Below are positions 42,559 to 50,156 of a stretch of DNA of 64,000 nucleotides, one piece after another. Both the position numbers and the translations under genes were made by a program. The stretch is taken from positions 39,804 to 103,803 of the forward strand of contig CALCHQ010000104.1 in assembly GCA_937901085.1 (NCBI GenBank), written 5' to 3'. Each line of letters opens with the position of its first letter. The first letter of the stretch is position 1. The notes beneath the pieces were generated by a model. The model did not search any database. It saw nothing but the letters and a program-made list of their open reading frames with translations, and was not told the origin of the DNA. This DNA is from an uncultured Verrucomicrobiales bacterium (GTDB lineage Bacteria; Verrucomicrobiota; Verrucomicrobiia; Verrucomicrobiales; Akkermansiaceae).

Positions 42559-43245
42559 ATGAAAACACTCATCATTGCCCGCCACGGCAACACTTTTGCC
42601 AAAGGAGAAACTCCCACCCGCGTAGGCTGCCACACCGACCTCGAACTCGTAGAAGAAGATCGCGGTAAAGGTGTAGGCCTGTACCTCAAGAAGCTCGGCC
42701 TCGTCCCTACCCGTATTCTGGCTGCCCCCCTCAAGCGTACCCTGGGCACCGCAGCCCTCGCTGCCGAGGCCGCCGGCTGCACCTGCCCGGTGGAGCCCGA
42801 CCACCGCTTCATCGAAGTCGATTATGGTCCCGATGAAAACAAGACCGAGGAACAGGTGATGGCCCGTCTGGGTGCAGAAGCCGCCAAAGCCGAGGGAATC
42901 GACCCTGCCACCCTCACTCCCGCAGAAATAGAGGCAAAAGGCGCCGCCATCATCGACAAGTGGAATGCCGATGCTACCGTCCCCTCCGGCTGGAAGGTGG
43001 ATGTGCAGCAGATCCGCGATAACTGGATGAGCCTGGCCTCCGAAGTGAAGGAGGGCGAAATCATGCTCTGCGTCTCTTCCAACGGCACCATCCGCTTTGC
43101 TCCGGTCATCACCGGTGATTATGCTGGTTTCTGCGCGGAACACGACATCAAGGTGGCTACCGGCGGTGTCTGCATCTTCACCAGCGAAGACGGCAGCACC
43201 TGGACCTGCACCGAGTGGGGCACCAAGGCCTTCAAGAAAATCTAA
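42559..43245 (+). CDS. Histidine phosphatase (phosphoglycerate mutase family)
   Basis: A 228-residue protein of the phosphoglycerate-mutase-like superfamily, with the phosphohistidine motif LIIARHGNTF at residues 4-13. The family's second half is recognisable (IMLCVSSNGTIRFAPV), but the usual second catalytic His in a GHG/SHG context appears as SSNG, so activity as a mutase is doubtful. A phosphatase or non-catalytic role is possible. First gene of an operon with mscL and an HU-like gene. Confidence 0.7.
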   Translation: MKTLIIARHGNTFAKGETPTRVGCHTDLELVEEDRGKGVGLYLKKLGLVPTRILAAPLKRTLGTAALAAEAAGCTCPVEPDHRFIEVDYGPDENKTEEQVMARLGAEAAKAEGIDPATLTPAEIEAKGAAIIDKWNADATVPSGWKVDVQQIRDNWMSLASEVKEGEIMLCVSSNGTIRFAPVITGDYAGFCAEHDIKVATGGVCIFTSEDGSTWTCTEWGTKAFKKI

Positions 43246-43262
43246 CCCCGGATATACCAGCT

Positions 43263-43691
43263 ATGATTCAGAAACTCAAACCCGCCTGGATTGACGAATT
43301 CAAGAAATTCGCCCTCAAAGGAAATGTTGTGGATATGGCCGTCGGTGTCATCATCGGCGGTGCTTTCGGCAAGATTGTCACCTCCCTTGTCAATGACATC
43401 ATCATGCCGTCCGTCTCCATGCTCACCGGCGACACCAAGAACCTGGCCGAACTCACCTATGCCCTCAGCGCAGAAGAAGGCGCCCCGGTCATCAAATACG
43501 GTGTATTCTGCCAGACCGTGCTGGACTTCCTCATCATCGCCCTCACCATTTTCTGGGCGGTGCGTCTGGTCTGCAAACTCCGTGTGAAGCAGGAAGAACC
43601 CGCAGCCCCCGCTCCGGCTCCGGAGCCTCCTCCCACCCCGGAGGATATTCTGCTGCTGCGTGAAATCCGCGACGCCCTCAAGAACAAGTGA
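43263..43691 (+). CDS. mscL: Large-conductance mechanosensitive channel
   Basis: A 142-residue pentameric channel that opens under membrane tension to release osmolytes. The first span carries the hallmark GNVVDMAVGVIIGGAFGKIV (residues 19-38); a second span is at about 80-100 (VLDFLIIALTIFWAVRLV). A Pro/Ala linker and a C-terminal helix EDILLLREIRDAL complete the family layout. The open frame starts 16 codons earlier, but MscL homology starts at the ATG at 43263, which is 17 nt after the preceding stop. Confidence 0.93.
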   Translation: MIQKLKPAWIDEFKKFALKGNVVDMAVGVIIGGAFGKIVTSLVNDIIMPSVSMLTGDTKNLAELTYALSAEEGAPVIKYGVFCQTVLDFLIIALTIFWAVRLVCKLRVKQEEPAAPAPAPEPPPTPEDILLLREIRDALKNK

Positions 43692-43960
43692 ATAAAAAAC
43701 AACTCATCGCCAGGGTTCAGCGTTACATGGGCCCCGGTGCAACCCGCAACACCGCCTCTGCAGCCGTAGAGGCGGTGCTTTCCTCCATCCAGATGGCCAC
43801 CGCCAGCCCCGATACGAAACTGCACATTGCACGTTTCGGCACATTCGAGCGCGTGGAACGCCCTGCCCGCCAGGGATTCGACATCAATACCCGCAGCATG
43901 CGCACCATCCCGGCCAGAAGCCAGCTCACCTTCAGGCCATCGCAGAATCTCCGGCCCTGA
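43688..43960 (+). CDS. HU/IHF-family DNA-binding protein
   Basis: A 90-residue nucleoid protein. It starts with GTG overlapping the mscL stop (GTGA), so translation is coupled. MNKKQLIARVQRYMGPGATR and the beta-arm region LHIARFGTFERVERPARQGF match the HU fold; the arm tip carries RSMRTIPARSQLTFRPS, close to the HU consensus with Pro-Ala-Arg in place of the usual PAS/PAR. It binds and bends DNA as a dimer. Location after mscL is unusual. Confidence 0.85.
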   Translation: MNKKQLIARVQRYMGPGATRNTASAAVEAVLSSIQMATASPDTKLHIARFGTFERVERPARQGFDINTRSMRTIPARSQLTFRPSQNLRP

Positions 43961-43980
43961 ACACCCGGTTTACGAATCCA

Positions 43981-44925
43981 TCAATCCTTGGCCGATTTGG
44001 GGTCGAGAGCATCGCGCAACCCATCACCCAGGAAATTGAGTGCGAGGAGCGTGAGGCAGAAGAAGAGCGCCGGGAAGAACAGGAGTTCAGGCGTTGCTTC
44101 CATGCGGTCAGCCCCCTCCTTGATAAGCGTTCCCCAGGAGGAATTGGGAGCGCGTACTCCCAGCCCGATAAAGGAAAGGGTGCTTTCCGTCAGCATGATT
44201 CCGGGTACAGCCAGAGTCGTGTAGACCACGACCGTACCGAGTAGATTGGGAGCAATGTGGCAGAACAGGATGCGGAAATGCCCCAGACCGAGCGAGCGGG
44301 CCGCCAGCACATATTCCTGCGACTTGATTTCGAGGCACTGGGTACGCACAATGCGAGCCAGCGTCAGCCAGCCCAGCGCGCCGATAGCAATGAACAGCGG
44401 GACAAGCCCCAGAACAGGGGCAACACTTTCACGGCTCCAGCCGGTGGTGCTGACTACCCAGTTGGTCAGCTCGCGGCTGGGTGTCTCAATGCTCAGCGAG
44501 AACACAATGACCAGCACAATGAACGGCAGGGCGAAAAGCACATCCACCGTACGCATCATGAGCGCATCCGTCCGACCTCCTATATAGCCGGAGACAAGAC
44601 CATAGCTCAGGCCGATGAGGAATGAGACAAGCGTGGCCACCAGCCCTACCAGCAGGGAAATGCGCCCCCCGTACAGCACACGCGCCAGCAGGTCGCGGCC
44701 AAGCTGGTCTGTGCCGAAGGGATGCTCCCAGCTGCAATCTGCCGCGATATCCGCCAGATTGGTGGCATTAGGATTAGCAATGCAGGGGAAGAGAGGCAGC
44801 AGAAAACAGCTGCCCGCCATGAGCAGCAGAAAGACGAGTGAAACCATGGCGGCACGATTACGCAACAGGCGGCTGCGCGCATCCTTCCACAGGGAATTGC
44901 CTTTTTCGTAATTCATATTCATCAT
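43981..44925 (-). CDS. Peptide ABC transporter permease (OppC/DppC type)
   Basis: A 314-residue inner-membrane permease with about six spans. The N-terminal cytoplasmic segment (SLWKDARSRLLRNRAAMVSL) and the coupling-loop region AARSLGLGHFRILFCHIAPN (EAA motif) place it with OppC/DppC. It overlaps the stop of the OppB-type gene by ATGA, and both follow the binding-protein gene, so the three form one operon. No ATPase genes (oppD/oppF) are next to it in this window. Confidence 0.9.
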   Translation of the reverse strand: MMNMNYEKGNSLWKDARSRLLRNRAAMVSLVFLLLMAGSCFLLPLFPCIANPNATNLADIAADCSWEHPFGTDQLGRDLLARVLYGGRISLLVGLVATLVSFLIGLSYGLVSGYIGGRTDALMMRTVDVLFALPFIVLVIVFSLSIETPSRELTNWVVSTTGWSRESVAPVLGLVPLFIAIGALGWLTLARIVRTQCLEIKSQEYVLAARSLGLGHFRILFCHIAPNLLGTVVVYTTLAVPGIMLTESTLSFIGLGVRAPNSSWGTLIKEGADRMEATPELLFFPALFFCLTLLALNFLGDGLRDALDPKSAKD

Positions 44926-45851
44926 GCAGCACCCTGCGAACGCAGGCGTGGGTTGAGGGCGACCAGCACGAGGTCTACCACGAGGTTAGCCACAACAATC
45001 AGGACGCCATAGCAAAAGACAAGCCCCTGAATGAGGAAGTAGTCACGGTCGGTGGTGGCATTGACGAAGTGGAGTCCCATGCCGGGCACCTGAAAACAGG
45101 TTTCCACCACAAACGAACCCGTGATGAGAGCAGCAAAGGCAGGCCCCAGATAGGAAACGGCTGGCAGCAGGCCGCTGCGTAAGGCATGCACAAAGAGCAG
45201 ACGCCCTGCCCGCACCCCCTTGGCGCGGGCGGTGCGGATAAAGTCGGCCGAAAGCACCTCGACCATACCACCGCGGGTCAGACGCGCCAGATAGGCTGCA
45301 TTGATAAGCCCCAGCGTGAGAGCCGGCAGCACAGCGCAGAACGGGTCATCCCACCCGGCCACACTCAGTCCGGGGACATGCATGCCCAGACTCAGGCCGA
45401 AGAGGGGGGCTATGACAAAAGCCGGTATACAGATACCTGCCATAGCCAGCAGCATGAAGAGAGCATCGGGCCAGCGGTTGCGCCAGTAGGCCGCCATCAT
45501 TCCCATCGGTATGCCCAGCACAATGGCCACAGCCATGCCCAGCACGCCCACATAGAGCGATACCGGGAACGCCTGGGCAATGATGTCACTCACCTGAACC
45601 CCCTCCCGCACCAGCGAGGGGCCGAAATCGCCGCTGAACAGAATCCCTTTCCAGTAGTTGGCATACTGCACCAGCGCGCTCTGGTCCAGCCCATAGAGTG
45701 CATTGAGCTGAGCCACGACATGCTCCGGCAGTTTTCTTTCCCCCAGGAAAGGATTGCCGGGCAGCAGGCGCACCAGAAAGAAAGTGATGGTCTGCAGCAC
45801 GAATATCACGAGGCATCCCTGCCCGAGTCGCTTGAAAAGAAGTCGGAACAC
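44922..45851 (-). CDS. Peptide ABC transporter permease (OppB/DppB type)
   Basis: A 309-residue permease beginning MFRLLFKRLGQGCLVIFVLQ, the usual OppB start, followed by LVRLLPGNPFLGE. The EAA loop is RTARAKGVRAGRLLFVHALR. About six spans. It is separated from the upstream binding-protein gene by only 63 nt, of which 56 are a 7-nt periodic repeat. Confidence 0.92.
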   Translation of the reverse strand: MFRLLFKRLGQGCLVIFVLQTITFFLVRLLPGNPFLGERKLPEHVVAQLNALYGLDQSALVQYANYWKGILFSGDFGPSLVREGVQVSDIIAQAFPVSLYVGVLGMAVAIVLGIPMGMMAAYWRNRWPDALFMLLAMAGICIPAFVIAPLFGLSLGMHVPGLSVAGWDDPFCAVLPALTLGLINAAYLARLTRGGMVEVLSADFIRTARAKGVRAGRLLFVHALRSGLLPAVSYLGPAFAALITGSFVVETCFQVPGMGLHFVNATTDRDYFLIQGLVFCYGVLIVVANLVVDLVLVALNPRLRSQGAA

Positions 45852-45858
45852 GGTGGAA

Positions 45859-45914
45859 ATTACGAATTACGAGTTACGAATTACGAGTTGAGAGTTGAGA
45901 ATGATGGATGATGA
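45859..45914. repeat. Eight 7-nt units between the binding-protein and permease genes
   Basis: A perfect 7-nt register: ATTACGA, ATTACGA, GTTACGA, ATTACGA, GTTGAGA, GTTGAGA, ATGATGG, ATGATGA. It fills almost the whole gap between the oppB start (45851) and the oppA stop (45915). Because this is inside an operon, it is transcribed. Confidence 0.85.
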
Positions 45915-47549
45915 TTATTCCCTATTCCGTTTTTCCTTATTCACTTTCACTGCATCGAGGGGGTGATTATCCAGCAGCAGCGGATACCAGCCGCTCACGG
46001 ACGGAGATTTGAGATAGGTACGCTGGCTCCAGTACAGAGGAATGACAGGCTGCGCTTCGAGCATGAGCCGCTCTGCCTCGCGCAGGTGGGCGCGCCGTTC
46101 CTCTGCCGAACCGGTGGAGCGGGCGGCAGCCAGAGCAGCATCGCAGGCAGGGCTTCCCCAATGGGTACAGTTGTTGCCTCCACCGCTGCGCCACAGCTCC
46201 ACAAAGGTGGCGGGGTCAAGGTAGTCGCCACTCCACGAAGAGGAGGATATGTCGTAGTCGCCATTCTGCTGAGCCGCCTTATAGGCCGTCCATTCACAAG
46301 CTCGGATTTCGACATGGATACCCAGTTCCTTCTGCCACATGGCCTGAATCGTCTCGGCCATGACGCGCTGCACATCACGGCTGGTAGTCATGATTTCCAG
46401 CGTCGGGAATCCCGCTCCATCCGGAAAACCGGCCTCGGCCAGCAGGCGGCGGGCCTGCTCAGTCTGCAGCCGCCGGTGAAAAGCGGCAGGCTGCTCCACA
46501 GCATACCCGGCTCCGGGTGGGGTGAAGGATGAGGCCGGGCAACCGGCACCGCGCACCACGTCCCGCACGAGTGATTCACGGTCGATAGCCATGGAAAGCG
46601 CCCGGCGCACCCGCACATCATCCAGCGGCGGACGCTTCGTATTCAGGCGGTAGAAGATGGTGCAGTAGTAGGCGTCCTGACAGTAGGCATCCGGGCGCTT
46701 GCCACGAGCCACGCGCAGCAGCTCCGGCGGCACATTGTTCGTGATATGCAGCTTGCCGTCCATGAACATGCGGGTTTCCGTATAGCCGTTCACAATGGGC
46801 AGGAAACGGATACCCCGGTTCTTCACCTCACCGGCACGCCAGTATCGCGGATTAGCCGCCACAGACAGATAGTCATTGAAATGGTGCGACTCCAGCACAT
46901 AAGCGCCATTCCCCACCCAATTCCCCACACGGCTCCACAGACTGCGGCGGTCAAGCATGCCGCCGTGAGCCTCCACCGCATGCGCCGGTACCGGGCACCA
47001 GGTGAAATGCAGCAACAGGTGCAGCAGGTGGGGAGTCGGACCGCCCAGCTGCAGCTTCAATGTGCGGGCATCCAAGGCTTTCACCCCCACCTGTTCCCAG
47101 GGGCATCTGCCGTGGTTATAGGCTTCGGCATGCCGCAGGGGATAGAGCATTTCGGCATATTTGCCACCAAACTGCGGGTGCAGCAGGCGCTGGTAGGCAT
47201 ATTCAAAATCATGCGCCGTCACCGGCCGGCCATCGCTCCACTCTGCCTCACGCAGATAAAAGATCCACTCCGTAGCATCGGCATTATGCTCCCAGCACTC
47301 TGCCATGCCGGGGTGAATACGCGTTTCGTCCTGTGCATCCGGGCGCACCAGTCCCTCCAGCAGAGTGGCAATTATCTTGCCATCGGCCACGGCCGTGGCC
47401 TTGTGCGGGTCGAGGCTGAGGGGTTCCTGGTTATTCCCTATGATGAGGATGCCCTGCTCTGCAGCCTTTTCTGCCGAGCTGCGGGAATCACCGCAGCCTG
47501 TCAGCAGCAGGGCGGCAAGAGTCACGCAGATGGTCGGCAATATCTTCAC
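45915..47549 (-). CDS. Peptide-binding lipoprotein of ABC transporter (OppA/DppA type)
   Basis: A 544-residue solute-binding lipoprotein of the SBP family 5. Signal KILPTICVTLAALLLTGC puts the acylated cysteine near 19. Family landmarks: EPLSLDPHKATAVADGKIIA, WSDGRPVTAHDFEYAYQRLL, RVRRALSMAIDRESLVRDVV and LDPATFVELWRSGGG. An ATG lies 9 nt upstream of the chosen GTG (47549), but that ATG is inside the -10 box TAGAAT, so the GTG is the more likely start. First gene of the binding-protein-permease-permease operon. Confidence 0.9.
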   Translation of the reverse strand: MKILPTICVTLAALLLTGCGDSRSSAEKAAEQGILIIGNNQEPLSLDPHKATAVADGKIIATLLEGLVRPDAQDETRIHPGMAECWEHNADATEWIFYLREAEWSDGRPVTAHDFEYAYQRLLHPQFGGKYAEMLYPLRHAEAYNHGRCPWEQVGVKALDARTLKLQLGGPTPHLLHLLLHFTWCPVPAHAVEAHGGMLDRRSLWSRVGNWVGNGAYVLESHHFNDYLSVAANPRYWRAGEVKNRGIRFLPIVNGYTETRMFMDGKLHITNNVPPELLRVARGKRPDAYCQDAYYCTIFYRLNTKRPPLDDVRVRRALSMAIDRESLVRDVVRGAGCPASSFTPPGAGYAVEQPAAFHRRLQTEQARRLLAEAGFPDGAGFPTLEIMTTSRDVQRVMAETIQAMWQKELGIHVEIRACEWTAYKAAQQNGDYDISSSSWSGDYLDPATFVELWRSGGGNNCTHWGSPACDAALAAARSTGSAEERRAHLREAERLMLEAQPVIPLYWSQRTYLKSPSVSGWYPLLLDNHPLDAVKVNKEKRNRE

Positions 47550-47556
47550 GCGCTCC

Positions 47557-47584
47557 ATTCTACCACAGCCGCGCGCGCGTGCAA
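47557..47584 (-). promoter_or_regulatory. Promoter of the peptide transporter operon
   Basis: TTGCAC, 16 nt, TAGAAT on the minus strand. The -10 box contains the upstream ATG (47558); the next in-frame start is a GTG, 7 nt past the box. Confidence 0.6.
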
Positions 47585-47702
47585 GGGCGCAATGCGTCAA
47601 TCTTTGTGTAGATTCCGGCAAAAAAATCCGTTCTTTTAACTGGATTTTCCGCGCACGCACGCTTATACTATCGGGGAATCCCGATTTAACCCCATTCGAC
47701 AT

Positions 47703-48089
47703 ATGAAAAAAATTGCACTTATTCTTGCCATCGCTGCCGTGGGCAGCGCCTCTGCCGCCATTACCCTGCCCACCAGCAAGGCTGAAATGAAATCTGCTGT
47801 GGCTGAAAAGATTGCCGCCCAGAAAGCAGCCGACACCGCCAAAAAAGACGCCGCTCAGAAAGCCATCAGCGACGCCATTTCTGAAAAGGCCACTGCCGTC
47901 ACCAGCAAAGTGACCGAAACCCAGGCTCAGATCGATGCGGCCAAAAAGACAGTAAGCGATGCCAAGGCCAGGATTGACGCCCTCAAGGAATCCAGTGATT
48001 CCACCCCCTCTGTGGAACTGGAAAAGCCCTCCATCGAAATCAACGAGTCCGGCATCCAGCTCAAGAAGCCCAGCCTGAAGCTTAAATAA
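47703..48089 (+). CDS. Small exported Ala/Lys-rich helical protein
   Basis: A 128-residue protein with a signal peptide (KKIALILAIAAVGSASAA). The mature part is almost entirely Ala/Lys/Asp/Glu and predicted helical, with coiled-coil-like heptads (VTETQAQIDAAKKTVSDAKA). A short tail alternates KPSIEINESGIQLKKPSLKL. The composition resembles Lpp- or histone-like exported helical proteins, but no family is certain. A TATACT -10-like box lies 33 nt before the start, and a strong terminator follows. Its bias and dedicated terminator suggest high expression. Confidence 0.65.
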   Translation: MKKIALILAIAAVGSASAAITLPTSKAEMKSAVAEKIAAQKAADTAKKDAAQKAISDAISEKATAVTSKVTETQAQIDAAKKTVSDAKARIDALKESSDSTPSVELEKPSIEINESGIQLKKPSLKLK

Positions 48090-48107
48090 GCATTCAGCCT
48101 TTACTGC

Positions 48108-48134
48108 AAACGCCCGGAAAACTCCCGGGCGTTT
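48108..48134 (+). terminator. Intrinsic terminator of the small helical protein gene
   Basis: Perfect 10-bp stem (48108-48117 with 48125-48134), 7-nt loop, followed by CTCTTG. It begins 18 nt past the stop. Confidence 0.75.
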
Positions 48135-48154
48135 CTCTTGACGGCAATATATCA

Positions 48155-48183
48155 TTGACAATCTCCCCCGGCATCCCTAGAAT
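48155..48183 (+). promoter_or_regulatory. Promoter of cdsA
   Basis: TTGACA, 17 nt, TAGAAT, nearly perfect. This one leaves a normal leader (about 66 nt) before the ATG at 48256. Confidence 0.75.
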
Positions 48184-48255
48184 AGGGGTGTGGAGTGTCA
48201 CCGATTCCACTCTGTTTTCTCTGTCATTATTTCTCTCCAGTTCCCTCCCACGCAT

Positions 48256-49158
48256 ATGTCTCCCAAACTTAAGACCTTTCTCGAACGCGGCTTCAGCACC
48301 ATTGTCCTGCTTTCCCTGCTCGGCGGTGCCGTAGCGTGGAACGAACCCATCGGTTATGCCGGGCTTATCTGCGTACTCTGCAACCTGACCAGCTGGGAGT
48401 GGTTCAACATGCTCAAGGGGACCAATGCCAACCGTCTGCTGGCGCTCGTGGCAGGCATCATCTACCCCTGGCTGCTGGCTTTCGTATGCCTGCAACCATC
48501 CTTCCCCATGTCCGACATCTCCTTCGCGCTGGGCATCCTTGTTCTCTACACGCTGCTGGCGTTCTGCGGCCAGCTTTTCCGCATGGATTACCGCGGCCGC
48601 ACCGGGGCTGAAATGATGGACGGCATGGGTCTCACCCTGCTCTCTTTCGTCTACCCGGTTTGGATGTTCTGCTTTGCCCTCATCTGCCTGGGGAATGAAG
48701 CCAGCATCCGTGCCATGCTCTGGCTGGTACTCTTCACCAAGATGAGCGATATCTGGGCTTACATGAGCGGCGTGCTGCTGGGTGGCAAGTTCATCAGTCG
48801 CAAGTTCAGCCCCAGCGTTTCCCCCAAGAAGACATGGGAGGGCATCATCGGCTCCATCATCATCACCCTCAGCGTCGGTCTCATCCTGCTGCCCACACTC
48901 AACCTCTTCACGTGGGAAGAAATCTCCGGCATCTCGTTCCTGCTCGTGTATATTCCGATGGGACTCCTGCTCTTCTTCCTCTCCGTGTGGGGTGACCTCG
49001 CCGGCTCGCTCATCAAGCGTGGTCTGGCGGTGAAGGACAGCGGCTCCCTGCTGCCCGGCATCGGTGGTATCTTCGACCTGATTGACTCCCCTGCCTTCAC
49101 GGTTTCTGCCTGCATCTGCGTGGCCCCGGCTATCGCCATGCTGATGAGCCTGTTCTGA
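48256..49158 (+). CDS. cdsA: Phosphatidate cytidylyltransferase
   Basis: Makes CDP-diacylglycerol from phosphatidate and CTP, the precursor of all phospholipids. A 300-residue membrane protein with about eight spans. The signatures SVSPKKTWEGIIGS and KDSGSLLPGIGGIFDLIDS are present. In the latter, the usual PGHGG...DRxDS reads PGIGG...DLIDS: the conserved His and Arg are replaced. The frame is open 22 codons upstream (GTG), but the ATG at 48256 is the natural start. It lies 15 nt before a lipid kinase gene, so phospholipid metabolism is grouped here. Confidence 0.9.
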   Translation: MSPKLKTFLERGFSTIVLLSLLGGAVAWNEPIGYAGLICVLCNLTSWEWFNMLKGTNANRLLALVAGIIYPWLLAFVCLQPSFPMSDISFALGILVLYTLLAFCGQLFRMDYRGRTGAEMMDGMGLTLLSFVYPVWMFCFALICLGNEASIRAMLWLVLFTKMSDIWAYMSGVLLGGKFISRKFSPSVSPKKTWEGIIGSIIITLSVGLILLPTLNLFTWEEISGISFLLVYIPMGLLLFFLSVWGDLAGSLIKRGLAVKDSGSLLPGIGGIFDLIDSPAFTVSACICVAPAIAMLMSLF

Positions 49159-49173
49159 TATTCCGACTCCTGC

Positions 49174-50145
49174 ATGCCCTCCCGAATTCCACTTCTCATC
49201 AACCCGAAGGCCGGCAGCCTGTTCCGCTCCGGCTTCAAGAAGTGGCTCAAAGCGCACCGCAGCGAGTTCCGGCTCGTTCCCACCCGCAGCGCAACGGATT
49301 TAACCGAAAAAGCCGCCCGACTCGCCCGGAAAGGAGCCAGCGTCGTCGCGGCGGCCGGGGGAGACGGCACGCTGATGGGCGCAGCGGCGGGACTCGTCGG
49401 GACAGATACCGCGCTGGGAGTGCTGCCCTGCGGCACCATGAATGTCTTTGCCCGCGAACTGGGTATCGGGTCGCGGCGGTTCGACCGCGCCCTCGCCGCC
49501 ATGAAAGGCAGCGAAACGCAGGAGGTGGATATCTTCACCGTCAACGGCAGACCCTTTCTGCAGATGGCCGGTTTCGGGCCAGATGCCCGTGTGATTGAAC
49601 TTATCACCCCATTGCTGAAAAAGCGCATGGGGGCAGCAGCACATGTGGTCACCGGCATCAAGGTGGCCATGGAAAATCCGCCCATGATTACCATGAACCT
49701 GCCGGATGGGGAAGAACTGCGCGGCACGCAGATTATCCTGGGCAACGGCAAGCGCTACGGTGGGGAGGCCCATCTCTTTGCCGAAGCCGCCTACGATGAC
49801 GGGAGACTGGATGCCGCCATCATCAACCAGGAAAACATTGCCATTCTGTTTGAAGTCCTGGGGCTGATGGCCTCCCGCGGTGCCACGCAGCGCAACATAT
49901 CAGACTTCACCGCCCTGCGCCGCATCAAAAACTGCACCATCACCGCAGACAACCCGCTCCCCTACCAGCTCGACGGAGACTACGCGGGTACGCTGCAACC
50001 GGGCGAACAACTGATTATTGAAAGACTGCCCCATAAACTGAAAGTCAGGATTCCGGCAGCTGTAGAAGAATCCAGCCCCCTGGAACGCATCCTGACACAT
50101 CCCCTGCTTGTCTCCCTGCGGGGCAGAATCAACCTCGTGTTGTAA
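49174..50145 (+). CDS. Diacylglycerol/lipid kinase family protein
   Basis: A 323-residue cytoplasmic or membrane-associated kinase of the DAGK/sphingosine-kinase-like family (YegS/DgkB type). It has LLINPKAGSLFRSGF near the start, the nucleotide-binding loop AAAGGDGTLMGAAAGL (about 58-73), and the second motif GVLPCGTMNVFARELGI. It probably phosphorylates diacylglycerol or a related lipid, feeding phosphatidate to cdsA upstream. It converges on the ankyrin gene at 50157 with 11 nt between. Confidence 0.85.
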   Translation: MPSRIPLLINPKAGSLFRSGFKKWLKAHRSEFRLVPTRSATDLTEKAARLARKGASVVAAAGGDGTLMGAAAGLVGTDTALGVLPCGTMNVFARELGIGSRRFDRALAAMKGSETQEVDIFTVNGRPFLQMAGFGPDARVIELITPLLKKRMGAAAHVVTGIKVAMENPPMITMNLPDGEELRGTQIILGNGKRYGGEAHLFAEAAYDDGRLDAAIINQENIAILFEVLGLMASRGATQRNISDFTALRRIKNCTITADNPLPYQLDGDYAGTLQPGEQLIIERLPHKLKVRIPAAVEESSPLERILTHPLLVSLRGRINLVL

Positions 50146-50156
50146 AAAAACTTTGC

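Noticed and set aside
41479..43143. 554-codon frame antisense to the PA14-like and phosphatase genes
   Set aside because: It spans an intrinsic terminator and a promoter of the sense strand and has no recognisable domain.
45186..45911. Plus-strand frame ending in the peptide repeat NYELRVTNYELR
   Set aside because: It is antisense to the OppB-type gene; the peptide repeat is just the translation of the 7-nt DNA repeat.
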